DNA of 42,386 bases from Actinobacteria bacterium OK074 (GTDB lineage Bacteria > Actinomycetota > Actinomycetes > Streptomycetales > Streptomycetaceae), in contig LJCV01000298.1 in the NCBI GenBank assembly GCA_001298575.1, positions 1 to 42,386 on the forward strand, given 5' to 3'. A program made the position numbers and the translations under genes. Below, piece by piece: positions 23,932-32,659 of the stretch; position 1 is the stretch's first letter, and every line of letters begins with the position of its first letter. Under the pieces are notes generated by a model that ran no database searches, was not told the origin of the DNA, and saw nothing but the letters and a program-made list of their open reading frames with translations.

Positions 23932-26900
23932 GTGAGCTCCTCTTCCTCCACCAGGCGTCCGGCGCACCATCAGGTGCGCCAGGGGAACCGTGGCGCCTAC
24001 CGGCTGGTCCGTACCCCTCCGGCCCGGATGGATCCCCCTCCTCTGGACGCAGACCAGCGCACAGTGGTTGACCACCGCACCGGCCCCCTGCTCGTCCTGG
24101 CCGGTCCCGGCACGGGCAAGACGACCACGCTCGTCGAGTCGGTGACCGCCCGCATCGCCCGCGGCGCCGACCCGGAACGCATCCTGGTGCTGACGTTCAG
24201 CCGCCGGGCTGCGGTCGAACTGCGCGACCGCACGGCGCTGCGCACCGGCGACGCCCGCGCGCCCAGGGCGACCACGTTCCACTCGTTCTGCTACGCCCTG
24301 CTCCGCGCCCACCAGGACAGCGACCTGTTCGCCGAACCCCTGCGGCTGCTGTCGGGCCCCGAACAGGACGTGGCCGTGCGCGAACTGCTCGCGGGCCAGC
24401 CGGACCTGGAGCGGCTCGGCCTGGCCCACGTGCGCTGGCCCGACGACCTGCGCGCGTGCCTGACCACCCGCGGCTTCGCCGACGAGGTCCGCGCGGTCCT
24501 CGCCCGCACCCGCGAACTGGGCCTCGGCCCCGGCGCCCTGTACGCCTTCGCCCGGCGCATCGGCCGCCCCGGCTGGCAGGCCGCGTCCGCCTTCCTCGCC
24601 GAGTACCTGGACACCCTCGACCTCCAGGGGGTGATCGACTACGCGGAACTCGTCCACCGCGCGGTCCTCCTCGCCCACCGCCCGGAGGTCGCCCAGCGGC
24701 TCGCCGAGCAGTACGACGCCGTCTACGTGGACGAGTACCAGGACACCGACCCGGCCCAGCTGAGGCTGCTGCACGCCCTCGCGGGCGGCGGCCGCACCCT
24801 GGTGGCGTTCGGCGACCCCGACCAGGCGATCTACGCCTTCCGGGGCGCCGACGTGAACGGCATCCTGGACTTCCCGGCGGCCTTCCCACGCACGGACGGC
24901 CGCCCGGCCCCGGTGCACGTCCTCGGCACCTCCCGCCGCTCGTCGGCCGTCCCGCTGGCCGCCACCCGGCTCCTGACCCGGCGCATGCCCCTCACGCGTC
25001 TGCCCGGCGACAAGGTGCGGGCCCACCGGGAGCTGACCCCGGTACGGGACGGAGGGCAGGTGGAGGCCCACACGTATCCGACCGCCGGTGCGGAACTGGA
25101 CAACATCGCCGACCTCCTGCGTCGCGCGCACCTGGAGGACGGCGTCCCGTGGAGCGAGATGGCGGTCCTGGTGCGTGCCGGCTCCCGCACCCTCCCCACT
25201 GTCCGCCGCGCCCTCACGTCCGCCGGCGTCCCCCTCGACATCGACGGCGACGACCTGCCCCTGCGCCACGAACCGGCCATCGCCCCCTTGCTGACGGCCC
25301 TCGGAGCGGTGGCCCGCGCGGAGACGCCGGGCACGGACGACGACGTACGCGCGCGTGCTGAAGAAGAAGCTGAAGAAGCCGATGAACCGGTGGACGAAGC
25401 CGATGAAGTCGACGAAGCCGGCGAAGAGCCGCAAGGCGACGCCACCGCCACGCCCGCCGACGCCCCCACCCCCTGCTGGCTCGACACCGAAACCGCCCTC
25501 GCCCTGCTCGCCTCCCCCCTCGCGAGCATGGACGCCGCCGATCTGCGCCGCCTCGGCCGTGCCCTGCGCGAGGAGGAGCGGGCCGGTGGCAACGCCCTGC
25601 CGCCGCCGTCCGGCGAACTGCTCGCGCGGGCGCTGGCGGAGCCCGAGCGGCTGGTCGCGCACGACCCGGCGTACGCCCGCGGGGCCCAGCGGCTCGGCGC
25701 GCTGCTCAGGAAGGCCCGTGAGCGCCTCGCGGGCGGCGGCACGGCCGAAGCCCTCTGGGAGCTGTGGGCCGGTACACCGTGGCCCAGGCGCCTGGAGAGC
25801 GCCTCCCGGCGCGGCGGCGCGGCCGGGCGCAACGCCGACCGCGACCTGGACGCCGTCTGCGCGCTGTTCGCGACCGCCGCGCGCGCGGAGGAACGCACCG
25901 GTGGCGGCGGCGCCCTCAACTTCCTCGCCCAGATCGAGGCCCAGGACATCGCCGCCGACACGCTCACCCGCCGCGCGGTGCGCCCCGACGCCGTACGCCT
26001 GATGACCGCACACCGCGCCAAGGGCCTGCAATGGCGCCTGGTCGTCGTCGCGGGCGTCCAGGAGGGGCTGTGGCCGGACCTGCGCCGCCGCGGCTCCCTC
26101 CTGGAGGCCGACCGCATCGGCCGCGACGGTCTGGCCGAACCCCTCACCCCGGGTGCCCTGCTCGCCGAGGAACGCCGCCTGTTCTACGTGGCCTGCACGC
26201 GCGCGCGGGAACGCCTGGTCGTGACCGCTGTGAAGGCGCCCGCCGACGACGGCGACCAGCCCTCCCGGTTCCTGACCGAACTCGGTGTCGAACCCAAGGA
26301 CGTCACCGGACGCCCGCGCCGCCCCCTGTCGGTCGCCGCGCTCGTCGCCGAACTGCGGGCCACGATCGTCGACCCGCGCGTGTCCGACGCCCTGCGGGAA
26401 GCCGCCGCCCGCCGCCTGGCCCGGCTCGCCGCACTCACCGACGACGACGGCCGTCCCCTGGTGCCGTCCGCCCACCCCTACCGCTGGTGGGGCATGTGGG
26501 ACCCGACCGAGAGCAAGGTGCCGCTGCGCCAGCGCGACGAACCCGTCGTGCTCTCCGGCAGCGCCCTCGACCAGCTCGCCAACACGTGCGCCCTCCAGTG
26601 GTTCCTGGGCCGAGAGGTGAAGGCCGACACGCCGGCGAGCACCGCCCAGGGGTTCGGCAACGTGGTGCACGTCCTCGTCGACGAGGTCGCCTCCGGACGC
26701 ACCCCCGCCGACCTCGCCGTCCTCATGGAGCGCCTCGACTCCGTGTGGAACGCCCTCGCCTTCGACGCGCCGTGGAAGTCGGCCCAGGAGAAGGACAACG
26801 CGCGCGTGGCGCTCGAACGCTTCCTGAAGTGGCACGTCGACTCGGGCGGCATGCGCGGGGGCCGTACGCCGGTGGCGAGCGAGCACGGCTTCGACGTCAC

Positions 26901-27363
26901 CATCGAGGCGGGCGACTACGAGGTGCGCGTCCGCGGCTCCATGGACCGCGTCGAGACGGACGGCGAGGGCCGCGCCTACGTGGTCGACTTCAAGACCGGC
27001 AAACAGGCGCCGAGCGCCGCCGAAGTGGCCCGGCACCCGCAGTTGGCCGTGTACCAGCTCGCCGTCCGCGAGGGCGCCGTCGACGAGGCGTTCGACGGCG
27101 TACGCCCCCCGCCTGGCGGCGCCGAACTCGTCCAGTTGCGGCAGGGCGCGGCCAGGAAGGACGGCGGCGACACGCTGCCCAAGGTGCAGACCCAACTGGC
27201 CCTGGAGGGGGAGGCGGGGGAGTGGGTGGGCGACCTCCTGGCCACCGCCGCGGGCAAGGTCCTCGACGAACGGTTCTCGCCGACGGCCGGGCAGCACTGC
27301 ACCCACTGCACCTTCCGCGCCTCGTGCAGCGCGCGCCCGGAGGGCCGTCACGTGGTGGAGTGA
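23932..27363 (+). CDS. adnA: AdnA: helicase-nuclease subunit
   Basis: A 1143-residue subunit of the actinobacterial end-resection motor AdnAB. The UvrD-like motor has Walker A AGPGTGKTTTL (about residue 57), DEYQDTDPAQL, GDPDQAIYAFRG and the late motif AHRAKGLQW. The C-terminal PD-(D/E)XK nuclease has DFKTGK and QLAVYQLAV. Cysteines CTHCTFRASC (C-x2-C-x5-C) at the end plus CALQW earlier fit an AddB-type 4Fe-4S clamp. The acidic insert EEEAEEADEPVDEADEVDEA (about 478-500) comes from GAA/GAT-rich repeats unlike the rest. It should pair with AdnB, encoded 178 nt downstream, to process double-strand breaks. The GTG at 23932 gives the start SSSSSTRRPAHH, which I recall as conserved in Streptomyces. 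Confidence 0.92.
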   Translation: MSSSSSTRRPAHHQVRQGNRGAYRLVRTPPARMDPPPLDADQRTVVDHRTGPLLVLAGPGTGKTTTLVESVTARIARGADPERILVLTFSRRAAVELRDRTALRTGDARAPRATTFHSFCYALLRAHQDSDLFAEPLRLLSGPEQDVAVRELLAGQPDLERLGLAHVRWPDDLRACLTTRGFADEVRAVLARTRELGLGPGALYAFARRIGRPGWQAASAFLAEYLDTLDLQGVIDYAELVHRAVLLAHRPEVAQRLAEQYDAVYVDEYQDTDPAQLRLLHALAGGGRTLVAFGDPDQAIYAFRGADVNGILDFPAAFPRTDGRPAPVHVLGTSRRSSAVPLAATRLLTRRMPLTRLPGDKVRAHRELTPVRDGGQVEAHTYPTAGAELDNIADLLRRAHLEDGVPWSEMAVLVRAGSRTLPTVRRALTSAGVPLDIDGDDLPLRHEPAIAPLLTALGAVARAETPGTDDDVRARAEEEAEEADEPVDEADEVDEAGEEPQGDATATPADAPTPCWLDTETALALLASPLASMDAADLRRLGRALREEERAGGNALPPPSGELLARALAEPERLVAHDPAYARGAQRLGALLRKARERLAGGGTAEALWELWAGTPWPRRLESASRRGGAAGRNADRDLDAVCALFATAARAEERTGGGGALNFLAQIEAQDIAADTLTRRAVRPDAVRLMTAHRAKGLQWRLVVVAGVQEGLWPDLRRRGSLLEADRIGRDGLAEPLTPGALLAEERRLFYVACTRARERLVVTAVKAPADDGDQPSRFLTELGVEPKDVTGRPRRPLSVAALVAELRATIVDPRVSDALREAAARRLARLAALTDDDGRPLVPSAHPYRWWGMWDPTESKVPLRQRDEPVVLSGSALDQLANTCALQWFLGREVKADTPASTAQGFGNVVHVLVDEVASGRTPADLAVLMERLDSVWNALAFDAPWKSAQEKDNARVALERFLKWHVDSGGMRGGRTPVASEHGFDVTIEAGDYEVRVRGSMDRVETDGEGRAYVVDFKTGKQAPSAAEVARHPQLAVYQLAVREGAVDEAFDGVRPPPGGAELVQLRQGAARKDGGDTLPKVQTQLALEGEAGEWVGDLLATAAGKVLDERFSPTAGQHCTHCTFRASCSARPEGRHVVE

Positions 27364-27541
27364 CACGCGCGGACGGGCGGTTGCGCGGACCCGGCAGGGC
27401 CGACCCTCCGCGTGACACGCGCGTGTGTGTGACGTGACACACAGGTGTGACGGACCGCACCACACGTGCTGACCAGCGCATCCTCCGCCCCGGCCGCCAA
27501 CGGGGCCTCCGTTGTCAGTGCCCGCCGCTAGCCTCGTCGAT
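27364..27541 (+). promoter_or_regulatory. adnB promoter, RecA-NDp/PafBC type
   Basis: TTGTCAGTG (27512-27520), N8 (CCCGCCGC) and TAGCCT (27529-27534) are a perfect match to TTGTCRGTG-N8-TANNNT, the LexA-independent damage promoter of actinobacteria that PafBC activates. GTG 27542 lies exactly 7 nt after the -10 element, so the mRNA should be leaderless. The rest of the gap holds GTGTG-rich sequence and no gene. Confidence 0.85.
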
Positions 27542-30500
27542 GTGCCCGCCCGTATCACCCACCCCGACCAGCTCAAAGAGCTCCTCGGCATCCCGTTCAC
27601 CCCGGAGCAGACGGCCTGCGTCACCGCGCCGCCCGCCCCGCAGGTGATCGTGGCCGGGGCCGGCTCAGGCAAGACCACCGTGATGGCGGCGCGCGTGGTG
27701 TGGCTGGTCGGCACCGGCCAGGTCGCCCCCGAACAGGTGCTCGGGCTGACCTTCACCAACAAGGCGGCGGGCGAACTGGCCGACCGCGTCCGCAAGGCCC
27801 TCGTCAAGGCGGGCGTCACCGACCCGGACGTGATCGACCCGGACAACCCGCCCGGCGAGCCGGTCATCTCGACCTACCACGCCTTCGCGGGCCGTCTGCT
27901 GACCGACCACGGCCTGCGCCTCGGCCTCGAACCCACCTCCCGGCTGCTGGCCGACGCCACCCGCTACCAGCTCGCCGCGCGGGTCCTGCGCGAAGCCCCC
28001 GGCCTCTATCCGGCGCTCACCCGCTCCTTCCCCGACCTCATCGGCGACCTCCTCGCCCTCGACGCCGAACTCTCCGAACACCTCGTACGCCCCGAGGACC
28101 TGCGCGCCCACGACGCCGATCTGCTGCGCGTCCTGGAAGGCGCCCGGCTCACCAACGACGACCTGCGCAAAGTCCCCCAGAGCGCCACCGCCCGCCGTGA
28201 ACTCGCCGACCTGGTCGCCCGCTACCGCGCCGCCAAACGCGACCGCGACCTCCTCGACTTCGGCGACCAGATCGCCCTGTCGGCCGCCCTCGCCGACGTC
28301 CCCGAGGTGGGCCGCGCCCTGCGGGACGAGTTCCGGGTCGTCCTGCTGGACGAGTACCAGGACACCTCGGTCGCCCAACGCGTCCTGCTCGCCGGGCTCT
28401 TCGGCGGCGGCACCGGCCACCCGGTCACCGCCGTCGGCGACCCCTGCCAGGCCATCTACGGCTGGCGCGGCGCCTCCGTCGCCAACCTGGACGACTTCCC
28501 CGAACACTTCCCGCATGCCGACGGCCGTCCCGCCACCCGCCGGGCGCTCAGCGAGAACCGCCGCAGCGGCGGACGCCTGCTCGACCTGGCCAACGGCCTC
28601 GCCGAGCCCCTGCGTGCCATGCACGCGGGCGTGGAGGCACTGCGACCGGCCCCGGGCGCCGAACACGACGGCCAGGTCCGCTGCGCGCTCCTGCGCACCC
28701 ACGCCGAGGAACTCGACTGGCTCGCCGACTCCGTCGCCCACCTGGTGCACACCGGGACGGCACCCGGCGAGATCGCCGTCCTGTGCCGCACGGCCACCGA
28801 CTTCGCCGAGATCCAGGGCGCCCTCGTCGCCCGCGACATCCCCGTCGAGGTCGTGGGCCTGTCCGGGCTGCTGCACCTGCCCGAGGTCGCCGACCTCGTC
28901 GCCGTCTGCGAGGTCCTCCAGGACCCCGGCGCCAACGCCTCCCTGGTCCGCCTGCTGACCGGACCCCGCTGGCGCATCGGCCCTCGCGACCTCGCCCTCC
29001 TGGGACGGCGCGCCCGGATTCTCGTCTCCCACGCGCGCGTGGACGGCGACGACGACCCCGACCGGCGGCTGGCCGAGGCCGTCGAGGGCACCGACCCCTC
29101 CGAGGTGACCTCCCTCGCGGACGCCCTCGACACCTTCATCGAACTGCCCCTGGACGCCGACCGGGCGGACGACGGGCTGCCGTTCTCGCCGGACGCGCGC
29201 GTGCGCTTCGCCCGGCTCGCCACCGAACTGCGCGAACTGCGCCGCTCGCTCGCCGACCCCCTCATGGACGTCCTGCACCGCATCCTCGCCGTCACCGGCC
29301 TGGAGGTGGAACTCTCCGCCTCCCCGCACGCGCTGGCCGCCCGCCGCCGCGAGACCCTCTCGAACTTCCTGGACGTCGCCGCGTCCTTCGCCGCGGGCGA
29401 CCAGGAGGCCAGCGTCCTGGCCTTCCTCGGCTTCCTGCGTACGGCCGCGCAGTACGAGAAGGGCCTCGACAACGCCCTGCCCGGGGGCGAGAACACCGTC
29501 AAGGTCCTCACCGCGCACAAGTCCAAGGGCCTGGAATGGGACGTCGTCGCCGTCCCCGGCCTCGTCACCGGCACCTTCCCCAGCACCCAGGGCCGCGAGA
29601 AATGGACCGCCCAGGCCAAGGTCCTGCCGCACGCCCTGCGCGGCGACTCCGCCACGCTGCCCGACGTCCATGCATGGGACGCACGCGGCCTGCGCGCCTT
29701 CCACGAGGACATGAAGGAACACCAGCACACCGAGGAACTCCGCCTCGGCTACGTCACCTTCACCCGCCCCCGCTCCCTGCTGCTCGGCTCCGGACACTGG
29801 TGGGGACCCAACCAGAAGAAGCCCCGCGGCCCGTCCGACTTCCTGACGGCCCTGTACGACCACTGCACCGCCGGGTACGGCGAGATCGAGGCATGGGCCG
29901 ACCCGCCCGCCGAGGACGAGGAGAACCCGGCCCTGCACGAGGCGAGGGCCGACCACGCCTGGCCGCTCCCGCTCGACGAGAGGGCACTGGCCCGCCGCCG
30001 GGCCGCCGCCGAGACCGTACTGGCCCACCTGGAACGCCTCGCCACACAGGAGAACACCGGGCCGGAGACCGCGCACGACCCGGAGTGGCCGCCCCCGCCG
30101 GAGGACGACGAGGTCCCCTACGACGACGCCCTCTACGAGGAGGACGTGTTCCCGGAGGACGACCAGGGGCCCACGGACCTTCCCGAGGACCCCGACGGCT
30201 TCCTCCCGGAGGACGACCCCGACTGGGACTCCCTGACCGCAGGCCGCCCGTCGGATCCCCCGCACGAGCCCCACGCGCGCGTGCCGTCCCCCGACGCCGC
30301 CCCGACCGTCCCGCACGCCCGCCAGCATCCCGCCGACGCCGACGACCTCACCCCCGAAGAAGCCCGCACCGTCGCCTCCTGGGACCGTGACCTCGACGCG
30401 CTCACCGGCGAGCTGCTGCGGGCCCGCGAGGGCGTCACCGACGTCCCCCTGCCCACCACGCTGACCGCCACCCAGCTCCTGAAACTGGCCGCCGACCCGG

Positions 30501-31081
30501 ACGGCCTCGCCCAGGAACTCGCCCGCCCCCCGCCCCGCCCCCCGCAGCCCGCCGCCCGCCGCGGCACCCGCTTCCACGCCTGGGTCGAGGCACGCTTCGA
30601 AGAACTGCGCCTGCCCCTGCTGGAGCCGGAGGAACTGCCCGGCGGCGACGCCGAGATCGCCGACGAACGCGACCTGGAGGCACTCAAGGACGCCTTCGAA
30701 CGCAGCGAGTACGCCCACCGCACCCCCTACGCGGTGGAAGTCCCCGTCCAGCTCACGCTCGCCGGACGCGTCGTACGCGGCCGTATCGACGCCGTCTACC
30801 GGCAGGGCGAGGGGGAGACGGCGACGTACGAGATCGTCGACTGGAAGACCAGCCGCACCGGCACCGGAGACCCCCTCCAGCTGGCCGTCTACCGGCTCGC
30901 CTGGGCCGAACGGCGGCAGGTGCCCCTGGAAGCCGTCACGGCCGCGTTCCTGTACGTGCGCGGCGGCGAGGTCGTACGACCGCACGACCTGCCCGGCAGG
31001 GACGCCCTGGAGCGGCTGCTCACGGGGGAGGAACCGGCCCCGGAGGCACCTCCGGACCGGGATGTCAGTGCGGGCCGATAG
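27542..31081 (+). CDS. adnB: AdnB: helicase-nuclease subunit
   Basis: A 1179-residue UvrD-like motor with a C-terminal nuclease. Walker A is AGAGSGKTTVM (about residue 38), with LTFTNKAAGEL, DEYQDTSVAQ, GDPCQAIYGWRGAS and TAHKSKGLEWDVV. The nuclease has GTRFHAWVE, DWKTSR and QLAVYRLAW; there is no Fe-S cysteine set, unlike AdnA. An acidic insert (about 840-910) rich in ED/DP separates motor and nuclease and makes this longer than mycobacterial AdnB. Known biochemistry of AdnAB makes AdnB the main motor. GTG 27542 is supported by the promoter; TTG 27512 lies inside the promoter motif. The TAG stop at 31079-31081 forms the first bases of the next gene's -10 element. Confidence 0.93.
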   Translation: MPARITHPDQLKELLGIPFTPEQTACVTAPPAPQVIVAGAGSGKTTVMAARVVWLVGTGQVAPEQVLGLTFTNKAAGELADRVRKALVKAGVTDPDVIDPDNPPGEPVISTYHAFAGRLLTDHGLRLGLEPTSRLLADATRYQLAARVLREAPGLYPALTRSFPDLIGDLLALDAELSEHLVRPEDLRAHDADLLRVLEGARLTNDDLRKVPQSATARRELADLVARYRAAKRDRDLLDFGDQIALSAALADVPEVGRALRDEFRVVLLDEYQDTSVAQRVLLAGLFGGGTGHPVTAVGDPCQAIYGWRGASVANLDDFPEHFPHADGRPATRRALSENRRSGGRLLDLANGLAEPLRAMHAGVEALRPAPGAEHDGQVRCALLRTHAEELDWLADSVAHLVHTGTAPGEIAVLCRTATDFAEIQGALVARDIPVEVVGLSGLLHLPEVADLVAVCEVLQDPGANASLVRLLTGPRWRIGPRDLALLGRRARILVSHARVDGDDDPDRRLAEAVEGTDPSEVTSLADALDTFIELPLDADRADDGLPFSPDARVRFARLATELRELRRSLADPLMDVLHRILAVTGLEVELSASPHALAARRRETLSNFLDVAASFAAGDQEASVLAFLGFLRTAAQYEKGLDNALPGGENTVKVLTAHKSKGLEWDVVAVPGLVTGTFPSTQGREKWTAQAKVLPHALRGDSATLPDVHAWDARGLRAFHEDMKEHQHTEELRLGYVTFTRPRSLLLGSGHWWGPNQKKPRGPSDFLTALYDHCTAGYGEIEAWADPPAEDEENPALHEARADHAWPLPLDERALARRRAAAETVLAHLERLATQENTGPETAHDPEWPPPPEDDEVPYDDALYEEDVFPEDDQGPTDLPEDPDGFLPEDDPDWDSLTAGRPSDPPHEPHARVPSPDAAPTVPHARQHPADADDLTPEEARTVASWDRDLDALTGELLRAREGVTDVPLPTTLTATQLLKLAADPDGLAQELARPPPRPPQPAARRGTRFHAWVEARFEELRLPLLEPEELPGGDAEIADERDLEALKDAFERSEYAHRTPYAVEVPVQLTLAGRVVRGRIDAVYRQGEGETATYEIVDWKTSRTGTGDPLQLAVYRLAWAERRQVPLEAVTAAFLYVRGGEVVRPHDLPGRDALERLLTGEEPAPEAPPDRDVSAGR

Positions 31082-31091
31082 GCTCATGACC
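31062..31091 (+). promoter_or_regulatory. RecA-NDp/PafBC-type promoter of the M20 dipeptidase gene
   Basis: ATGTCAGTG (31062-31070), N8 (CGGGCCGA) and TAGGCT (31079-31084) match the damage-promoter consensus at 8 of 9 and the same spacing as at adnB. It overlaps the last codons and stop of adnB. ATG 31092 lies 7 nt after the -10 element. Confidence 0.75.
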
Positions 31092-32495
31092 ATGAGCGAG
31101 ACCCCGGACAGCGTCGTCCGCACCCACATCGACGGTCACCGTGCCGCCTTCCTCGACGACCTCGTCGAGTGGCTGCGCATCCCGTCGGTGTCGGCGCAGC
31201 CCGACCACGCCCCGGACGTCCGCCGCAGCGCCGACTGGCTCGCCGCCCGGCTCAAGGAGACCGGCTTTCCCACCACCGAGGTGTGGCCGACCCCCGGTGC
31301 CCCCGCGGTGTTCGCCGAGTGGCCCTCCGACGACCCGCAGGCACCCACGGTCCTCGTCTACGGCCACCACGACGTGCAGCCCGCCGCCCCCGAGGACGGC
31401 TGGGACAGTGACCCCTTCGAGCCCGTCGTCCGCGGAAACCGCCTCTACGCGCGCGGGGCCGCCGACGACAAGGGCCAGGTGTTCTTCCACACACTCGGCG
31501 TCCGCGCCCACCTCGCCGCCACCGGCCGCACCGCCCCCGCCGTCCACCTCAAGATGATCGTCGAGGGCGAGGAGGAGTCCGGTTCGCCGAACTTCCGCGC
31601 GCTCGTCGAACAGCACACCGACCGGCTCGCCGCCGACGCGGTCGTCGTCTCCGACACCAGCATGTGGTCCGAGGACACCCCCACCGTGTGCACCGGCATG
31701 CGCGGCCTCGTCGAGTGCGAGATCGTCCTGCACGGCCCCGAGCAGGACCTCCACTCCGGCGCCTTCGGCGGCGCGGTGCCCAACCCGGCCACCGCCCTCG
31801 CCCGCCTGGTCGCCGCCCTGCACGACGAGCACGCACGCGTGGCCGTCCCCGGCTTCTACGACCACGTCACCGAACTCACCGACCGGGAACGCGAACTCTT
31901 CGCCGAACTGCCCTTCGACGAGGAGAGCTGGCTGCGCACGGCCCACTCCACCGCGACCCACGGAGAGGCCGGACACACCACGCTGGAACGCGTCTGGTCC
32001 CGCCCGACGGCCGAGGTCAACGGCATCGGTGGCGGCTACCAGGGCCCCGGCAGCAAGACGATCATCCCGGCCTCCGCGTGGGTGAAACTCTCCTTCCGGC
32101 TGGTCGCAGGACAGGAACCCGACCACATCGAAGACGCCGTCCGTGCGTGGGTCGCCGGCCAACTGCCCGCCGGCATCCGGCACGAGATCGGCTTCCTCCC
32201 GGCCACCCGCCCCTGCCTGACCCCGCTGGACCACCCGGCCCTGCGGGCCGTCGTACGTGCCATGGGGCGCGCCTTCCAGCAGCCCGTCCGGCACACGCGC
32301 GTGGGCGGCTCCGGACCCGCCGCCGACCTCCAGGACGTCCTGGACGCGCCCGTGCTCTTCCTCGGCATCTCCGTACCCTCCGACGGGTGGCACGCCCCGA
32401 ACGAGAAGGTCGAACTCGACCTGCTCCTCAAAGGCGCCGAGACCGCCGCATACCTGTGGCAGGACCTTGGGGAGAACTGGCGTGATGAGCACTGA
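31092..32495 (+). CDS. M20-family metallodipeptidase
   Basis: A 467-residue cytoplasmic M20 dipeptidase. Zinc-site and catalytic motifs are in order: YGHHDVQP, GAADDKGQ, EGEEESGSPN and DTSMW, followed by the lid/dimerisation domain (GGAVPNPATALARL, GIGGGYQGPGSKTIIPASAWVKLSFRLV) and the final RHTRVGGSGPAAD. It removes residues from short peptides with two zinc ions. The ATG 31092 was chosen because it lies 7 nt downstream of the -10 element; a longer in-frame GTG lies inside adnB. Its place after adnB and its damage-type promoter are unexpected for a dipeptidase. Confidence 0.92.
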   Translation: MSETPDSVVRTHIDGHRAAFLDDLVEWLRIPSVSAQPDHAPDVRRSADWLAARLKETGFPTTEVWPTPGAPAVFAEWPSDDPQAPTVLVYGHHDVQPAAPEDGWDSDPFEPVVRGNRLYARGAADDKGQVFFHTLGVRAHLAATGRTAPAVHLKMIVEGEEESGSPNFRALVEQHTDRLAADAVVVSDTSMWSEDTPTVCTGMRGLVECEIVLHGPEQDLHSGAFGGAVPNPATALARLVAALHDEHARVAVPGFYDHVTELTDRERELFAELPFDEESWLRTAHSTATHGEAGHTTLERVWSRPTAEVNGIGGGYQGPGSKTIIPASAWVKLSFRLVAGQEPDHIEDAVRAWVAGQLPAGIRHEIGFLPATRPCLTPLDHPALRAVVRAMGRAFQQPVRHTRVGGSGPAADLQDVLDAPVLFLGISVPSDGWHAPNEKVELDLLLKGAETAAYLWQDLGENWRDEH

Positions 32496-32659
32496 CCACC
32501 GCCCCGCACCGACCACCGGCCGCGCGGACCGGGGAACGCGGCACACTGAAAGGGCCGCCCCGCACGCCCAGAGCCCGCCGGACCCGGTCTCCTCCCGCCG
32601 TACGTCCCGCTGAACCGCCTGCCGAAACATCCGTTCCACCGGGGGAGTTGGAAGCACCT
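32496..32659 (+). other. Gap between the M20 gene and nudC
   Basis: 164 bases. A 42-codon frame (32485-32613) overlaps the M20 stop but has weak support. GGGGGAG and GGAAG lie before the nudC GTG. No clear promoter or hairpin is visible. Confidence 0.4.

Noticed and set aside
23842..27867. A 1341-codon open frame antisense to adnA
   Set aside because: It is a GC-driven shadow of adnA with no recognisable motif.
27665..31129. A 1154-codon open frame antisense to adnB
   Set aside because: It mirrors adnB codons; its product is a Gly/Val/Gln-rich sequence with no domain.
32485..32613. A 42-codon ORF starting inside the end of the M20 gene
   Set aside because: The ribosome site is distant and the product is a Pro/Arg/Thr-rich sequence without features. 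It might be real but I cannot support it.
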